Part shown: positions 1 through 9,109 of the stretch, one piece after another
How positions within the stretch are numbered: position 1 is the stretch's first letter
Layout of the letters: each line of letters starts with the position of its first letter
DNA from: Actibacterium ureilyticum
Lineage (GTDB): Bacteria; Pseudomonadota; Alphaproteobacteria; Rhodobacterales; Rhodobacteraceae
DNA length: 64,000 nucleotides
Direction of reading: 5' to 3'
Assembly (NCBI RefSeq): GCF_002285435.1
Contig: NZ_NSBT01000020.1
Location: forward strand, 124,001-188,000
Made by a program: the position numbers and the translations under genes
Notes under the pieces: generated by a model
Told to the model about the DNA's origin: nothing
The model's input: the letters and a program-made list of their open reading frames with translations, nothing else
Database searches by the model: none

Positions 1-1223
1 CCGAGGTTCTGTTGCTGGACGAGCCGCTTTCGGCGCTGGATGCGCTGACCCGTGCCAATCTGGCCGACGAGATCGAACATATCTGGGAGGCCGACAAGAA
101 GACCTGTGTCCTGATCACCAATGACGTGGACGAGGCGATCATCCTGGCCGACCGGATCATCGCGCTGAACCCCGACGGGACGCTGGGCGAAGAATTCAAG
201 GTGTCGATCCCGCGCCCGCGCGAACGCACCGAGATGAACCACCACGAAGGCTTCAAGCGCCTGCGTGCGGACGTGACCAATTACCTGATGGATGTCGGGA
301 TCGAGGCCAAGGTCGAAGGCACGCGCGTGCTGCCCGATGTCACCGCGATCCACAACATCCCCAAGGCGCAGGTCGACGCACAGGCCGGCGACAGCACGCG
401 GACGGACAAGTACCTGGAGTTTTCGCGCCTGCACAAGATCTATCCGACGCCCAAGGGTCCGCTGACCGTGGTCGAGGATTTCGACCTGAAGCTGAACAAG
501 GGCGAATTCATCTCGCTGATCGGGCATTCGGGCTGTGGCAAATCCACGGTTCTGACCATGGCGGCGGGGCTGAACCCGATTTCCAAGGGGGTCATCAATC
601 TGGACGGCCGCGCCGTGCTGGATGCCGATCCCGAACGCGCGGTGGTGTTTCAGTCGCCCAACCTGTTCCCGTGGCTGACCGCCAAGGAAAACGTGGCCGT
701 GGGGGTCGACAAGGTCTATCCCCGCGCGTCCCAGGCCGAGCGTCAGGATGTCGTCGAATACTATCTGGAACGGGTGGGCCTGGGCGACAGCATGGACAAG
801 CAGGCCAGCGATCTGTCCAACGGCATGAAACAGCGTGTGGGGATCGCGCGGGCTTTTGCCCTGAGCCCCAAGCTTTTGCTGCTGGATGAACCGTTCGGGA
901 TGCTGGACAGCCTGACCCGGTGGGAGCTGCAAGAGGTCCTGATGGAGGTCTGGGACCGCACCAAGGTGACCGCGATCTGCGTGACCCATGATGTGGACGA
1001 GGCGATCCTTCTGGCAGACCGCGTGGTCATGATGACCAACGGCCCGCAGGCCACGATCGGCAAGATCGTCGATGTCGACCTGCCGCGCCCGCGCACCCGC
1101 AAGGCGCTGTTGGAGCACCCCGATTACTATCGCTACCGCCAACAGGTGCTCGATTTCCTCGAGGAATACGAGCACGGCGCAAAGCCGAAGAAACCGGCGG
1201 CTTCGGCCATCGCGGCGGAATAG
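1..1223 (+). CDS. nrtD: Nitrate-type ABC transporter, fused double ATP-binding subunit (5' truncated by window)
   Basis: This is the energising subunit of a nitrate/sulfonate-type ABC importer and runs in from the left edge. What is visible is the end of one ATPase domain (Walker B LLLDEP, D-loop SALD), a linker of about 80 residues, then a complete second ATPase domain with Walker A GHSGCGKST near nt 522-548, signature LSNGMKQR, Walker B LLLLDEPFG and switch THDVDEA. Two NBDs in one chain replace the usual pair of separate subunits. In the first domain the H-loop reads TNDVDEA, so the switch histidine is Asn, suggesting a degenerate ATP site. The downstream nitrite/nitrate reductase genes make nitrate the likely substrate. 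The permease and binding protein would lie left of the window. The exact start is not visible. Confidence 0.92.
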   Translation, partial: EVLLLDEPLSALDALTRANLADEIEHIWEADKKTCVLITNDVDEAIILADRIIALNPDGTLGEEFKVSIPRPRERTEMNHHEGFKRLRADVTNYLMDVGIEAKVEGTRVLPDVTAIHNIPKAQVDAQAGDSTRTDKYLEFSRLHKIYPTPKGPLTVVEDFDLKLNKGEFISLIGHSGCGKSTVLTMAAGLNPISKGVINLDGRAVLDADPERAVVFQSPNLFPWLTAKENVAVGVDKVYPRASQAERQDVVEYYLERVGLGDSMDKQASDLSNGMKQRVGIARAFALSPKLLLLDEPFGMLDSLTRWELQEVLMEVWDRTKVTAICVTHDVDEAILLADRVVMMTNGPQATIGKIVDVDLPRPRTRKALLEHPDYYRYRQQVLDFLEEYEHGAKPKKPAASAIAAE

Positions 1224-1268
1224 GCCGGGTGCGCCCGGTTTGTCCCTGGTCACAAGGAGACCTTTGAG

Positions 1269-2222
1269 ATGGACACATTGACGACAGTAGCGACGGACAC
1301 GTTCATACAGGTTGCCGAGGTTTGGGTGCCTGAGGGTGATCGGCTTGTCTTGTCGGTTGGCGATTACAACGGCCTGACCGCGTTCGAGGAAGCCTCGCGC
1401 CAGAGCAGCTTCGGCAAGGGCGAGGGCCTGCCGGGCAAGGCCTGGGCCGAATGTCGCCCGGTGGTTCTGACCGAATTCGACGGCTCGTATTTCAAGCGCA
1501 TCGAAGCCGCCAGAGAGGCCGGGCTGACCTCGGCCGTGGCGGTTCCGATCTTTGACGAGGACACGCTCAAGGCGGTTCTGGTCGTGCTGTGCGGTGACGA
1601 TGACACCCGCACCGGCGCGATCGAGGTCTGGACGACCGATTCCGGCGGGATGCTGAAGCTGAACGAAGGGTATTACGGCGCGGCGAAGGAATTCGAATTC
1701 GTGTCGAAACACACCCATTTCCCGCGCGGCCAGGGGCTGCCGGGTGGTGTCTGGGCGGCGAAAGCGCCAATCCTGATGCGCGATCTGGGCTCGGGTTACA
1801 AATTCGTGCGCGCCTCGGCTGCGGGCAAGGCGGGGCTGACCACGGGGATCGGCATCGACGTGCCGGTGCCCGGCGAAAGCCCTTATATCCTGACGCTGCT
1901 GTCGGCGCTGGGCACCCCCATCGCCCGCCGGTTCGAGATCTGGGACGCCCGCAAGTCGCGGATGGGGTCCAGCGGGCAGGCGGCGCTGGTCGATGGCATC
2001 TGCGAACGCGAAGGCCCGCTGTGGCGGGACGATGGCGATGGCGTCAATGACGAGGCCCCGACCGCAACCGCCTGGAAAGGCCCCGTGGGCCAGGTCCTGG
2101 GCTCGGGCCTGCCGGTGGTCAGCCGGGGCGGGGCCGGATTGCCCGCCGGATACCAATCCTTTGTCGGCTTGCCGATCCACCGCGACGGGGCGCTGTCCCA
2201 CATCGTCGCCTGGTACCTGTAA
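1269..2222 (+). CDS. GAF-domain protein of the nitrate assimilation operon
   Basis: A 317-residue soluble protein with no signal peptide or membrane segment. It carries at least two similar blocks, around residues 45-60 (GKGEGLPGKAW) and 155-165 (RGQGLPGGVW), and a shorter third echo near the C-terminus (GPVGQVLGSGLP, then SFVGLPI), which is the signature of tandem GAF sensory folds. No kinase, cyclase, HTH or other output domain is present. It sits 45 bases after the transporter ATPase and 14 bases before nirB, so it is probably cotranscribed with them. GAF domains bind small ligands, so a role in sensing nitrate, nitrite or redox state for this operon is plausible, but that is inference. 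The ATG at 1269 follows an AAGGAG-like ribosome site. Confidence 0.85.
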   Translation: MDTLTTVATDTFIQVAEVWVPEGDRLVLSVGDYNGLTAFEEASRQSSFGKGEGLPGKAWAECRPVVLTEFDGSYFKRIEAAREAGLTSAVAVPIFDEDTLKAVLVVLCGDDDTRTGAIEVWTTDSGGMLKLNEGYYGAAKEFEFVSKHTHFPRGQGLPGGVWAAKAPILMRDLGSGYKFVRASAAGKAGLTTGIGIDVPVPGESPYILTLLSALGTPIARRFEIWDARKSRMGSSGQAALVDGICEREGPLWRDDGDGVNDEAPTATAWKGPVGQVLGSGLPVVSRGGAGLPAGYQSFVGLPIHRDGALSHIVAWYL

Positions 2223-2236
2223 GAGGAGCGAAGACT

Positions 2237-4681
2237 GTGACTCAGAAACTGATCATCATCGGTGCGGGTATGGCTTCGGGCCGCGCGCTCGAGGAATTGC
2301 TGGCCGCGCAACCCGATGGCTGGGACGTCACCCTGTTCAACGCCGAACCGCGTGGCAACTATAACCGGATCATGCTGTCGCCGGTCCTGTCGGGCGAGAA
2401 AACCTTTGACGAGATCGTGACCCATACCGCCGAATGGTACGAGGAAAACGGCGTGACCTGCCGCTTTGGCGAAAAGGTCGTTGCGATCGACAAGGCCGCC
2501 AAGACCGTGACCGCCGAAAACGGCGATGTCCTGCCCTATGACAAGCTGCTGATCGGCACCGGCTCGAACCCGTTCATCATCCCGCTGCCGGGGCATGACC
2601 TGGACGGTGTGATCGCCTATCGCGATCTGGAAGACACCAACAAGATGATCGCGCTGGGCGAGAAATCCGACGCCAAGGCGGTTGTGATCGGTGGCGGCCT
2701 GCTGGGTCTGGAAGCCGCTGCAGGGCTGAAGCTGCGCGGGGTCGATGTGACCGTGGTGCATATCATGGGCCACCTGATGGAACGTCAGCTGGACGAGGCC
2801 GCCGGTTACCTGCTGCGCAAGGCGCTGGTCGATCGCGGCATCAAGGTGATGTGCAGCGCCAATTCCAAGGAGATCGTCGGCAAGGATGGCAAGGTCGCCG
2901 CGCTGATGCTGGATGACGGAACCGAGCTGCCCTGTGACCTGCTGGTGATGGCGGTGGGCATTCGCCCGAATGTCGCCCTGGCGGCCGAGAACGGGCTGGC
3001 CACCGGCCGTGGGATCCACGTTGACGATCACATGGTGACCTCGGACCCGGATATCCTGGCCGTGGGCGAATGCGTCGAACATGACGGCGCGATCTTCGGT
3101 CTGGTGGCGCCGCTTTACGACCAGGCCAAGGTCGTGGCCAAGACGCTGCTGGGCGATGACGCCCGGTTCGTGCAGCGCGAGGTGTCGACCAAGCTGAAGG
3201 TCACCGGTTGCGACCTGTTCAGCGCCGGTGACTTCGCCGATGGCGACGGCCGCGAGGACATCGTGTTCCGCGACCCCGCGCGCGGCGTCTACAAGCGTCT
3301 GGTGATCGCGGACGACAAGCTGATCGGCGCGGTGATGTATGGCGACACCGCCGACAGCAACTGGTTCTTCGGTCTGATCAAGGATGGCGAAGATATCTCG
3401 GACATGCGCGAGACGCTGATCTTCGGCCCCGCCTATCAGGGAGGAGAGCCGCTGGACCCTATGGCGGCCGTTGCAGCCTTACCGGATGACGCAGAGATCT
3501 GCGGCTGCAACGGCGTATGCAAGGGTGACATCGTGGCCGCGATCAACGCGGGCGCGACCGATCTGGCGGCGATCCGCGCGACCACCAAGGCCAGCGCGTC
3601 CTGCGGGACCTGCACCGGGCTGGTGGAACAGGTTCTGGGCGTCACGCTGGGCGATGATTTCGTCATTCCCGCCGCGCAATCGGTCTGTGGCTGCACCGAT
3701 CTCAGCCACGAGGATGTGCGCCGTTTGATCAAGAGCCAGGAGCTGAAATCGCAACCCGCCGTCTGGCAGGAACTGGGCTGGAAAACGCCCAATGGCTGCC
3801 ATGTCTGCCGGCCCGCGATCAACTTCTATCTGCTGGCCGACTGGCCGCTGGAATACCGCGACGATCCCCAGTCGCGCTTCGTGAACGAACGCAACCACGC
3901 CAATATCCAGAAGGACGGCACCTATAGCGTCGTGCCGCGGATGTGGGGCGGGATCACCACACCGGACGAGCTGCGCGCGATTGCCGATGCCGCCGACAAG
4001 TACAACGTGCCGACGGTCAAGGTGACGGGCGGTCAGCGGATCGACCTGCTGGGGGTCAAGAAGGAAGACCTGCCCGCGATGTGGTACGACCTGAACCAGG
4101 CGGGAATGGTGTCGGGCCATGCCTATTCCAAGGGTCTGCGCACGGTGAAAACCTGTGTGGGCAAGGATCACTGCCGCTTCGGCACCCAGGACAGCACCGG
4201 GCTTGGCATCAAGCTGGAAAAGCTGCTGTGGGGGTCGTGGACGCCGCACAAGGTCAAGCTTGGCGTGTCGGGTTGCCCCCGCAACTGTGCCGAAGCCACC
4301 TGCAAGGATGTGGGCATCGTCTGTGTCGACAGCGGGTACGAGGTCAGCGTGGCCGGCGCCGCCGGTATGGACGTGAAGGAAACCGAGCTTCTGGCCAAGG
4401 TCACGACCGAGGAAGAGGCGATCGCGGTCACCACCGCCTTTGTCCAGATCTATCGCGAGAACGCCAAATATCTGGACCGGGGTTATAAATGGGTCGCCAA
4501 GGTCGGGCTCGACTGGGTCAAGGAACAGGTGGTCGACGATCTGGAAAACCGTAAGGCGCTGGTCGAACGGTTCGAGATCTCGCAATCGGTCTATCGCACC
4601 GACCCGTGGGCCGAACACGCCCGCGAACGTGCCGAAAGCTATCAACCCCTTGCAGACCTGACACTGGAGGCCGCGGAATGA
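2237..4681 (+). CDS. nirB: Assimilatory nitrite reductase [NAD(P)H], large subunit
   Basis: Reduces nitrite to ammonium in the cytoplasm with NAD(P)H. At 814 residues it matches the family. The order is an N-terminal FAD/NAD(P) pyridine nucleotide oxidoreductase module (IIIGAGMASG at residue 5; second dinucleotide site GGGLLGLEAA), BFD-like [2Fe-2S] motifs from about residue 420 (CGCNGVC, then CGTC) and a second Cys set around 480-530 (VCGC, CHVC), then the ferredoxin half-domain and siroheme/[4Fe-4S] domain with Cys640, Cys646, Cys680 and Cys684 in the expected CX5C...CX3C pattern. The start is GTG at 2237, preceded by an AGAGGAG ribosome site. The stop overlaps the nirD start (ATGA), so the two subunits are translationally coupled. 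The cofactor is supplied by cysG downstream. Confidence 0.97.
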   Translation: MTQKLIIIGAGMASGRALEELLAAQPDGWDVTLFNAEPRGNYNRIMLSPVLSGEKTFDEIVTHTAEWYEENGVTCRFGEKVVAIDKAAKTVTAENGDVLPYDKLLIGTGSNPFIIPLPGHDLDGVIAYRDLEDTNKMIALGEKSDAKAVVIGGGLLGLEAAAGLKLRGVDVTVVHIMGHLMERQLDEAAGYLLRKALVDRGIKVMCSANSKEIVGKDGKVAALMLDDGTELPCDLLVMAVGIRPNVALAAENGLATGRGIHVDDHMVTSDPDILAVGECVEHDGAIFGLVAPLYDQAKVVAKTLLGDDARFVQREVSTKLKVTGCDLFSAGDFADGDGREDIVFRDPARGVYKRLVIADDKLIGAVMYGDTADSNWFFGLIKDGEDISDMRETLIFGPAYQGGEPLDPMAAVAALPDDAEICGCNGVCKGDIVAAINAGATDLAAIRATTKASASCGTCTGLVEQVLGVTLGDDFVIPAAQSVCGCTDLSHEDVRRLIKSQELKSQPAVWQELGWKTPNGCHVCRPAINFYLLADWPLEYRDDPQSRFVNERNHANIQKDGTYSVVPRMWGGITTPDELRAIADAADKYNVPTVKVTGGQRIDLLGVKKEDLPAMWYDLNQAGMVSGHAYSKGLRTVKTCVGKDHCRFGTQDSTGLGIKLEKLLWGSWTPHKVKLGVSGCPRNCAEATCKDVGIVCVDSGYEVSVAGAAGMDVKETELLAKVTTEEEAIAVTTAFVQIYRENAKYLDRGYKWVAKVGLDWVKEQVVDDLENRKALVERFEISQSVYRTDPWAEHARERAESYQPLADLTLEAAE

Positions 4682-5010
4682 GCTGGATCGATATCGGAAG
4701 CATCGACGACATCCCCGTGCGCGGCGCGCGGGTCGTCAAGACGGCGCTGGGCTGTGTCGCGGTGTTCCGCACCGCCGAGGCCGAGGTTTTTGCGACATCG
4801 GACCGCTGCCCGCACAAGGGCGGCCCGCTGTCCGAAGGCATCGTGCATGGCCAGAAGGTGACCTGTCCGCTGCACAACTGGGTGTTCGATCTGAACACCG
4901 GACAGGCACAGGGCGCCGACGAGGGGCAGATCGCCACCTTCGGCACCAAGGTCGAAGCCGGGCGTATCCTGCTTGATAGCGCGCAGCTTTCAAAACCGGC
5001 TGCCGCGTGA
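4678..5010 (+). CDS. nirD: Nitrite reductase small subunit (Rieske-like NirD)
   Basis: A 110-residue Rieske-fold partner of NirB. The Rieske-type cluster motif is partly conserved: CPHKGGPL and CPLHNWVFDL resemble CXH...CX2H. NirD proteins of some lineages lack a functional cluster, but here both Cys/His pairs (CPH and CPLH) appear intact, so it could bind [2Fe-2S]. The start at 4678 is chosen because it overlaps the nirB stop (ATGA) and gives a normal NirD length. The TGA in turn overlaps the nasA ATG. An upstream in-frame start would only add nirB-overlapping sequence. Confidence 0.95.
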   Translation: MSWIDIGSIDDIPVRGARVVKTALGCVAVFRTAEAEVFATSDRCPHKGGPLSEGIVHGQKVTCPLHNWVFDLNTGQAQGADEGQIATFGTKVEAGRILLDSAQLSKPAAA

Positions 5011-7679
5011 TGGACGGGTCCGAGCTGCCTCTGGCGCAGAAGGGATCGGCGCAGGCCCCGGTGGTCTGCTCGACCTGCCCTTATTGCGGTGTCGGCTGCG
5101 GCGTCAAGCTGAGCCCTGACGGTGCGGGCGGATTGCAGGTGCGCGGCGACCAGACCCATCCGGCCAATTACGGGCGGCTCTGCTCCAAAGGCTCGGCGCT
5201 GGGCGAGACCGTCGATCTGGATGGCCGGCTGTTGCACCCGGTCGTGGATGGGGCTGCGGCAAGCTGGGACAGCGCGCTGGATCTGGTGGCCGAACGGTTC
5301 AAGGCCACGATTGCCGAACACGGGCCCGACAGCGTGGCCTTCTATGTCTCGGGCCAGTTGCTGACCGAGGATTACTATGTCGCCAACAAGCTGATGAAGG
5401 GTTTCATCGGCTCGGCCAATATCGACACCAACTCGCGGCTTTGCATGGCCTCGACCGTGGCCGGGCACAAGCGCGCCTTTGGCACCGACACGGTGCCAGG
5501 CCGCTATACCGACCTGGAAGAGGCTGACACGGTCGTGCTGGTCGGCAGCAACCTGGCCTGGTGCCACCCGGTCCTGTACCAGCGGCTGGCGGCGGCGAAA
5601 AAGGCCCGGCCGGGGCTGCGCGTGGTCAATATCGACCCGCGCCGCACGGCCACGTCGGATCTGGCGGACCTGCACCTGTCGGTCGAACCGGGCAGCGATG
5701 TGGCGCTGTTCAATCACCTGCTGGCGCAAATCGTGCGCCGGGATGTGGTGGACGCCGATTACGTCGCCCGGCATGTGTCGGGCTTTGACGCGGCCATCGC
5801 GGCGGCGGCAGGGGGCGATGTTTCGGTCACCGGCCTGCATCCCGATGAGATCGCGGAATTCGTGGACAGCTGGATCGGTACCGAAAAGGTCGTGACCGTC
5901 TTCAGCCAGGGCGTGAATCAGTCGACCAGCGGCAGCGACAAGGTCAACGCAATCATCAATTGCCACCTGGCGACCGGACGGGTTGGTCGCCCCGGGATGG
6001 GTCCGTTTTCCGTCACCGGACAACCCAACGCCATGGGCGGGCGCGAGGTTGGCGGGCTGGCCAACATGCTGGCCTGTCACCTGGATATCGAAAACGCCGA
6101 CCATCGCGCGGCGGTTCAGGAATTCTGGTCCGCGCCCGAGATGCCGACCAATGCCGGGCTGAAGGCCGTGGACATGTTCCGCGCCGCGGGCGAGGGCAAG
6201 ATCAAGGCGCTGTGGGTCATGTGCACCAACCCCGCCGTGTCCCTCCCCGAGGCCAACAGCGTGCGCGACGCCATCGCGGCCTGTGATTTCGTGGTGGTGT
6301 CGGACATGTACGCCACGACCGATACCGCGCGGCTGGCCGATGTGATCCTGCCCGCCACCGGCTGGGCCGAAAAGGACGGCACCGTCACCAATTCCGAACG
6401 CTGCATCAGCCGCCAGCGCGGGGTGATGCCGATTCCCGGTGCGGCGCGGCACGACTGGAACATCATCGCCGATGTGGGCCGCCGCATGGGCTGGGCACAG
6501 GCGTTCGATTATCAAAGCCCGTCCGAGATCTTTCGCGAATATGCCGCGCTCTCTGGCATTGCGGGCCAGTTCGGGCGCGATTTCGATATCTCGGGCCTGT
6601 CGGATCTGGACCAGCAGGCCTATGACGCGTTGCAGCCCACCTATTGGCCCGTCCCGAAGCAGGGGCAGGCCGGTGACCGGTTCTTTGCCGAGGGCGGTTT
6701 TTTCACCCCCGACCGCAAGGGGCGGATGCTGGCGCTGACCCACCGCGCGCCGGTGGCCAGCCCCACGGCTGAATTTCCGTTCCGGCTGAACACCGGGCGC
6801 ATTCGCGATCAGTGGCACACGATGACGCGCACGGCGAAATCCGCGCGCCTGAGCCAGCACCTGGCCGAACCGTTCCTTGAGATCCACCCGCTGGACGCCC
6901 AAGGCACGGGCATTGAGCCGGCCGATATCGTCCGGGTCGAAAGCCCGTACGGCGCGGTTCTGCTGCGGGCGCTGATCACCGACCGGGTGCGGCGCGGATC
7001 GGTCTTTGCGCCGATGCACTGGACCTCGGAATTCGCGTCTTCGGCGCGGATCGGCACGGTGATCCGGGCCGAAACCGATCCGGTCTCGGGCCAGCCCGAG
7101 GGCAAGGCCTCGGTTGTGTCGGTCGCCCCGGCAAAACCCGCCTGGTACGGGTTCGCCGTTTCGGCTGACCGGATGGCGCCGGATGCGGCCTATTGGGCGA
7201 TGATCCCCAGCAACGAAGGCTGGCGCGCCGAACTGGCCGATTTCGACCGTCCCGCCGATTGGGAGGCGTTTGCCCGCGCCCTGTTCGGCCAGACCGACGG
7301 CGAGGCAGTGGTGGTCGAGGACGCAACGCGGGGATTGGCGCGGGTTGCGCTCTTTCGCGACGGGGTGCTGACCGCCGCGCTCTTTACCGACAAAGAGCCG
7401 GTGCAGGTGGCCCGGAAATACGCCTGTTCGGCACTGGGCGCGGCGGGTGCGGGCGTTCTGGCCGGGCGCCCCGGCGCCGACCAGCCCGACCCGGGCGCGA
7501 CGGTTTGCGCCTGTTTCGACATCGGGATCAACACCATCATCGCCGCGATTGCCGAACGGCACCTGACGACCGTTGAACAGATCGGCGAAGCCATCCAGGC
7601 GGGTACCAATTGCGGCTCGTGCCGGCCCGAACTGGCAACCATCCTGGCGGGTATGCATGTCCCGCAGGCCGCAGAATAG
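5010..7679 (+). CDS. nasA: Assimilatory nitrate reductase catalytic subunit with C-terminal BFD-like [2Fe-2S] domain
   Basis: Molybdopterin (bis-MGD) enzyme reducing nitrate to nitrite in the cytoplasm. The N-terminal [4Fe-4S] ligands are visible as Cys23, Cys26, Cys30 (CPYCGVGC) and Cys58 (LCSKG). The molybdopterin oxidoreductase and dinucleotide-binding domains follow, and the last 60 or so residues carry a BFD-like Fer2 domain (CACFDIG ... NCGSC). At 889 residues it fits the NasA/NarB family with this extension. No NAD(P)H or FAD domain is present and no NasB-type reductase is encoded nearby, so the electron donor must be elsewhere or shared. The ATG at 5010 overlaps the nirD TGA; an in-frame GTG one codon upstream is the alternative start. 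Confidence 0.96.
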   Translation: MDGSELPLAQKGSAQAPVVCSTCPYCGVGCGVKLSPDGAGGLQVRGDQTHPANYGRLCSKGSALGETVDLDGRLLHPVVDGAAASWDSALDLVAERFKATIAEHGPDSVAFYVSGQLLTEDYYVANKLMKGFIGSANIDTNSRLCMASTVAGHKRAFGTDTVPGRYTDLEEADTVVLVGSNLAWCHPVLYQRLAAAKKARPGLRVVNIDPRRTATSDLADLHLSVEPGSDVALFNHLLAQIVRRDVVDADYVARHVSGFDAAIAAAAGGDVSVTGLHPDEIAEFVDSWIGTEKVVTVFSQGVNQSTSGSDKVNAIINCHLATGRVGRPGMGPFSVTGQPNAMGGREVGGLANMLACHLDIENADHRAAVQEFWSAPEMPTNAGLKAVDMFRAAGEGKIKALWVMCTNPAVSLPEANSVRDAIAACDFVVVSDMYATTDTARLADVILPATGWAEKDGTVTNSERCISRQRGVMPIPGAARHDWNIIADVGRRMGWAQAFDYQSPSEIFREYAALSGIAGQFGRDFDISGLSDLDQQAYDALQPTYWPVPKQGQAGDRFFAEGGFFTPDRKGRMLALTHRAPVASPTAEFPFRLNTGRIRDQWHTMTRTAKSARLSQHLAEPFLEIHPLDAQGTGIEPADIVRVESPYGAVLLRALITDRVRRGSVFAPMHWTSEFASSARIGTVIRAETDPVSGQPEGKASVVSVAPAKPAWYGFAVSADRMAPDAAYWAMIPSNEGWRAELADFDRPADWEAFARALFGQTDGEAVVVEDATRGLARVALFRDGVLTAALFTDKEPVQVARKYACSALGAAGAGVLAGRPGADQPDPGATVCACFDIGINTIIAAIAERHLTTVEQIGEAIQAGTNCGSCRPELATILAGMHVPQAAE

Positions 7680-7689
7680 GGGCGGGGCG

Positions 7690-9072
7690 ATGAAAAGCTT
7701 TCCGATGTTCGTCAAGACCACCGACCGCCATGTGGTCATCGCGGGCGGGGGCGAACAGGCGGCGCAAAAGGCGCGGCTGATGCTGAAGACCGACGCGCGG
7801 ATCGTGCTGCTGGCGCCCGCGCTGGACGAAGAGCTGTCCGCGCTGGTGGCCGAGGGGCGGGCCGATTGGCGATCCGGCCCGATCACGCCCGACAGTTTCG
7901 CGGGCTGTGCGATGGGGTTCATCGCCACGGGCTGCCCGGCGGTCGATTTCAGCCTGCACGCGCTGGCCAAGGCGGGCGGCGCGATGGTCAATGTCGTCGA
8001 CCGGCCCGAGCTGTGCGATATCACCACGCCCTCCATCGTCGATCGCGATCCGGTGGTCGTGGCCATTGGGACCGAAGGTACGGCGCCGGTTCTGGCGCGG
8101 CGGATCAAGACCGATATCGAACAGCAGCTTGACCCCCGGCTGGGCGCGTTCGCCGCGCTGGCGGGGCGGTTGCGCGGGGCGGTGGCCGCACGGGTGCCGA
8201 TGGCACGGCGGCGGGCGTTCTGGCGGTCGGTCTTCGGCGGGCCGGAATGGCAGGAATTTCGCAGCGGCAATGAGCGCAGCGCGGCACAGGCGCTGAAGGC
8301 GCGCATCGCCGAGGGCGGCGAAAGCGCCGACGATCTGGGGCGCATCGCGCTGATCGGCGCGGGCCCCGGCGCGCGCGATCTGCTGACCCTGCGCGCGGTC
8401 GAGCGGCTGCAGGAAGCGGATGTGATCTTTTACGACCGGCTGGTCGATCCCGATGTGCTGGAACTGGCGCGGCGGGATGCCGAACGTGTCTTTGTGGGCA
8501 AGACGGTGGGCGCCAGCGATTGGCCACAGGATCGGATCAACGCGCTGATCGTGTCGGCGGCACAGCGCGGCCAGAACGTCGTGCGGCTGAAATCCGGCGA
8601 CCCTTCGATCTTTGGCCGCGCGACCGAGGAAATGGACGCCGCCCGCGCCGCCGGTATCCCGGTGGAAATCGTGCCCGGCGTCACAGCCGCCAGCGCGGCG
8701 GCGGCCAGCCTGGGCCGGTCGCTGAGCGAGCGGGGCGAGACCGACCATGTCATCCTGGCCACCGGCACCTGTCGCCCCGGTGATGCTGCGCCGTCCTGGG
8801 GCACGCTGATGCATCCGGGCACCACGCTGGTGCTGTACATGGCGGTGCACAAGGCGCGCGCGTTGCAGGACAACTTGATGGACAGTGGCCTGGCCCCCGA
8901 TAGCGGGGTCGAGATCGTGTCGCGCGCCAGCCACGCCGATGAACGGATCAGCCGCACGTCGCTGGCCGATCTGGCCGAACATGTGGAGCGCGAGGGGATC
9001 GGCAGCCCGTCAATCCTGATCGTGCGGCGGCCCAAGGCGCAGGCCGCGCCGGTGCAGTTGAAGCGGGCCTGA
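7690..9072 (+). CDS. cysG: Siroheme synthase (trifunctional CysG)
   Basis: Makes siroheme from uroporphyrinogen III, the cofactor of NirB encoded in the same operon. Residues 1-210 are the precorrin-2 dehydrogenase/ferrochelatase module (dinucleotide motif VIAGGGEQAAQKA near residue 18). Residues 220-455 are the SAM-dependent uroporphyrin-III C-methyltransferase (GAGPGARDLLTLRA, then LKSGDPSIFGR and VPGVTAASAAAA). At 460 residues it is full length. The ATG at 7690 lies 11 bases after the nasA stop and is followed directly by the typical MKSFPMF opening; the longer open frame upstream overlaps nasA and has no homology-like content. The gene ends before a strong hairpin at 9079-9102. Confidence 0.96.
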   Translation: MKSFPMFVKTTDRHVVIAGGGEQAAQKARLMLKTDARIVLLAPALDEELSALVAEGRADWRSGPITPDSFAGCAMGFIATGCPAVDFSLHALAKAGGAMVNVVDRPELCDITTPSIVDRDPVVVAIGTEGTAPVLARRIKTDIEQQLDPRLGAFAALAGRLRGAVAARVPMARRRAFWRSVFGGPEWQEFRSGNERSAAQALKARIAEGGESADDLGRIALIGAGPGARDLLTLRAVERLQEADVIFYDRLVDPDVLELARRDAERVFVGKTVGASDWPQDRINALIVSAAQRGQNVVRLKSGDPSIFGRATEEMDAARAAGIPVEIVPGVTAASAAAASLGRSLSERGETDHVILATGTCRPGDAAPSWGTLMHPGTTLVLYMAVHKARALQDNLMDSGLAPDSGVEIVSRASHADERISRTSLADLAEHVEREGIGSPSILIVRRPKAQAAPVQLKRA

Positions 9073-9078
9073 AACGAA

Positions 9079-9102
9079 AGCGGCGGCCCGAAGGCCGCCG
9101 CT
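9079..9102. terminator. Bidirectional terminator hairpin between cysG and ilvE
   Basis: A perfect 10-bp stem (AGCGGCGGCC with GGCCGCCGCT) closes a CGAA tetraloop. It lies between the convergent ends of cysG (stop at 9072) and ilvE (stop at 9110), so it probably stops transcription from both sides. There is no long U-tract. Confidence 0.8.
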
Positions 9103-9109
9103 GTGATGC

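Noticed and set aside
4518-8345. Very long minus-strand open frame (1275 codons) opposite nirB-nasA-cysG
   Set aside because: It is antisense to genes with clear motifs, has no recognisable domain, and long shadow frames are expected in high-GC DNA.
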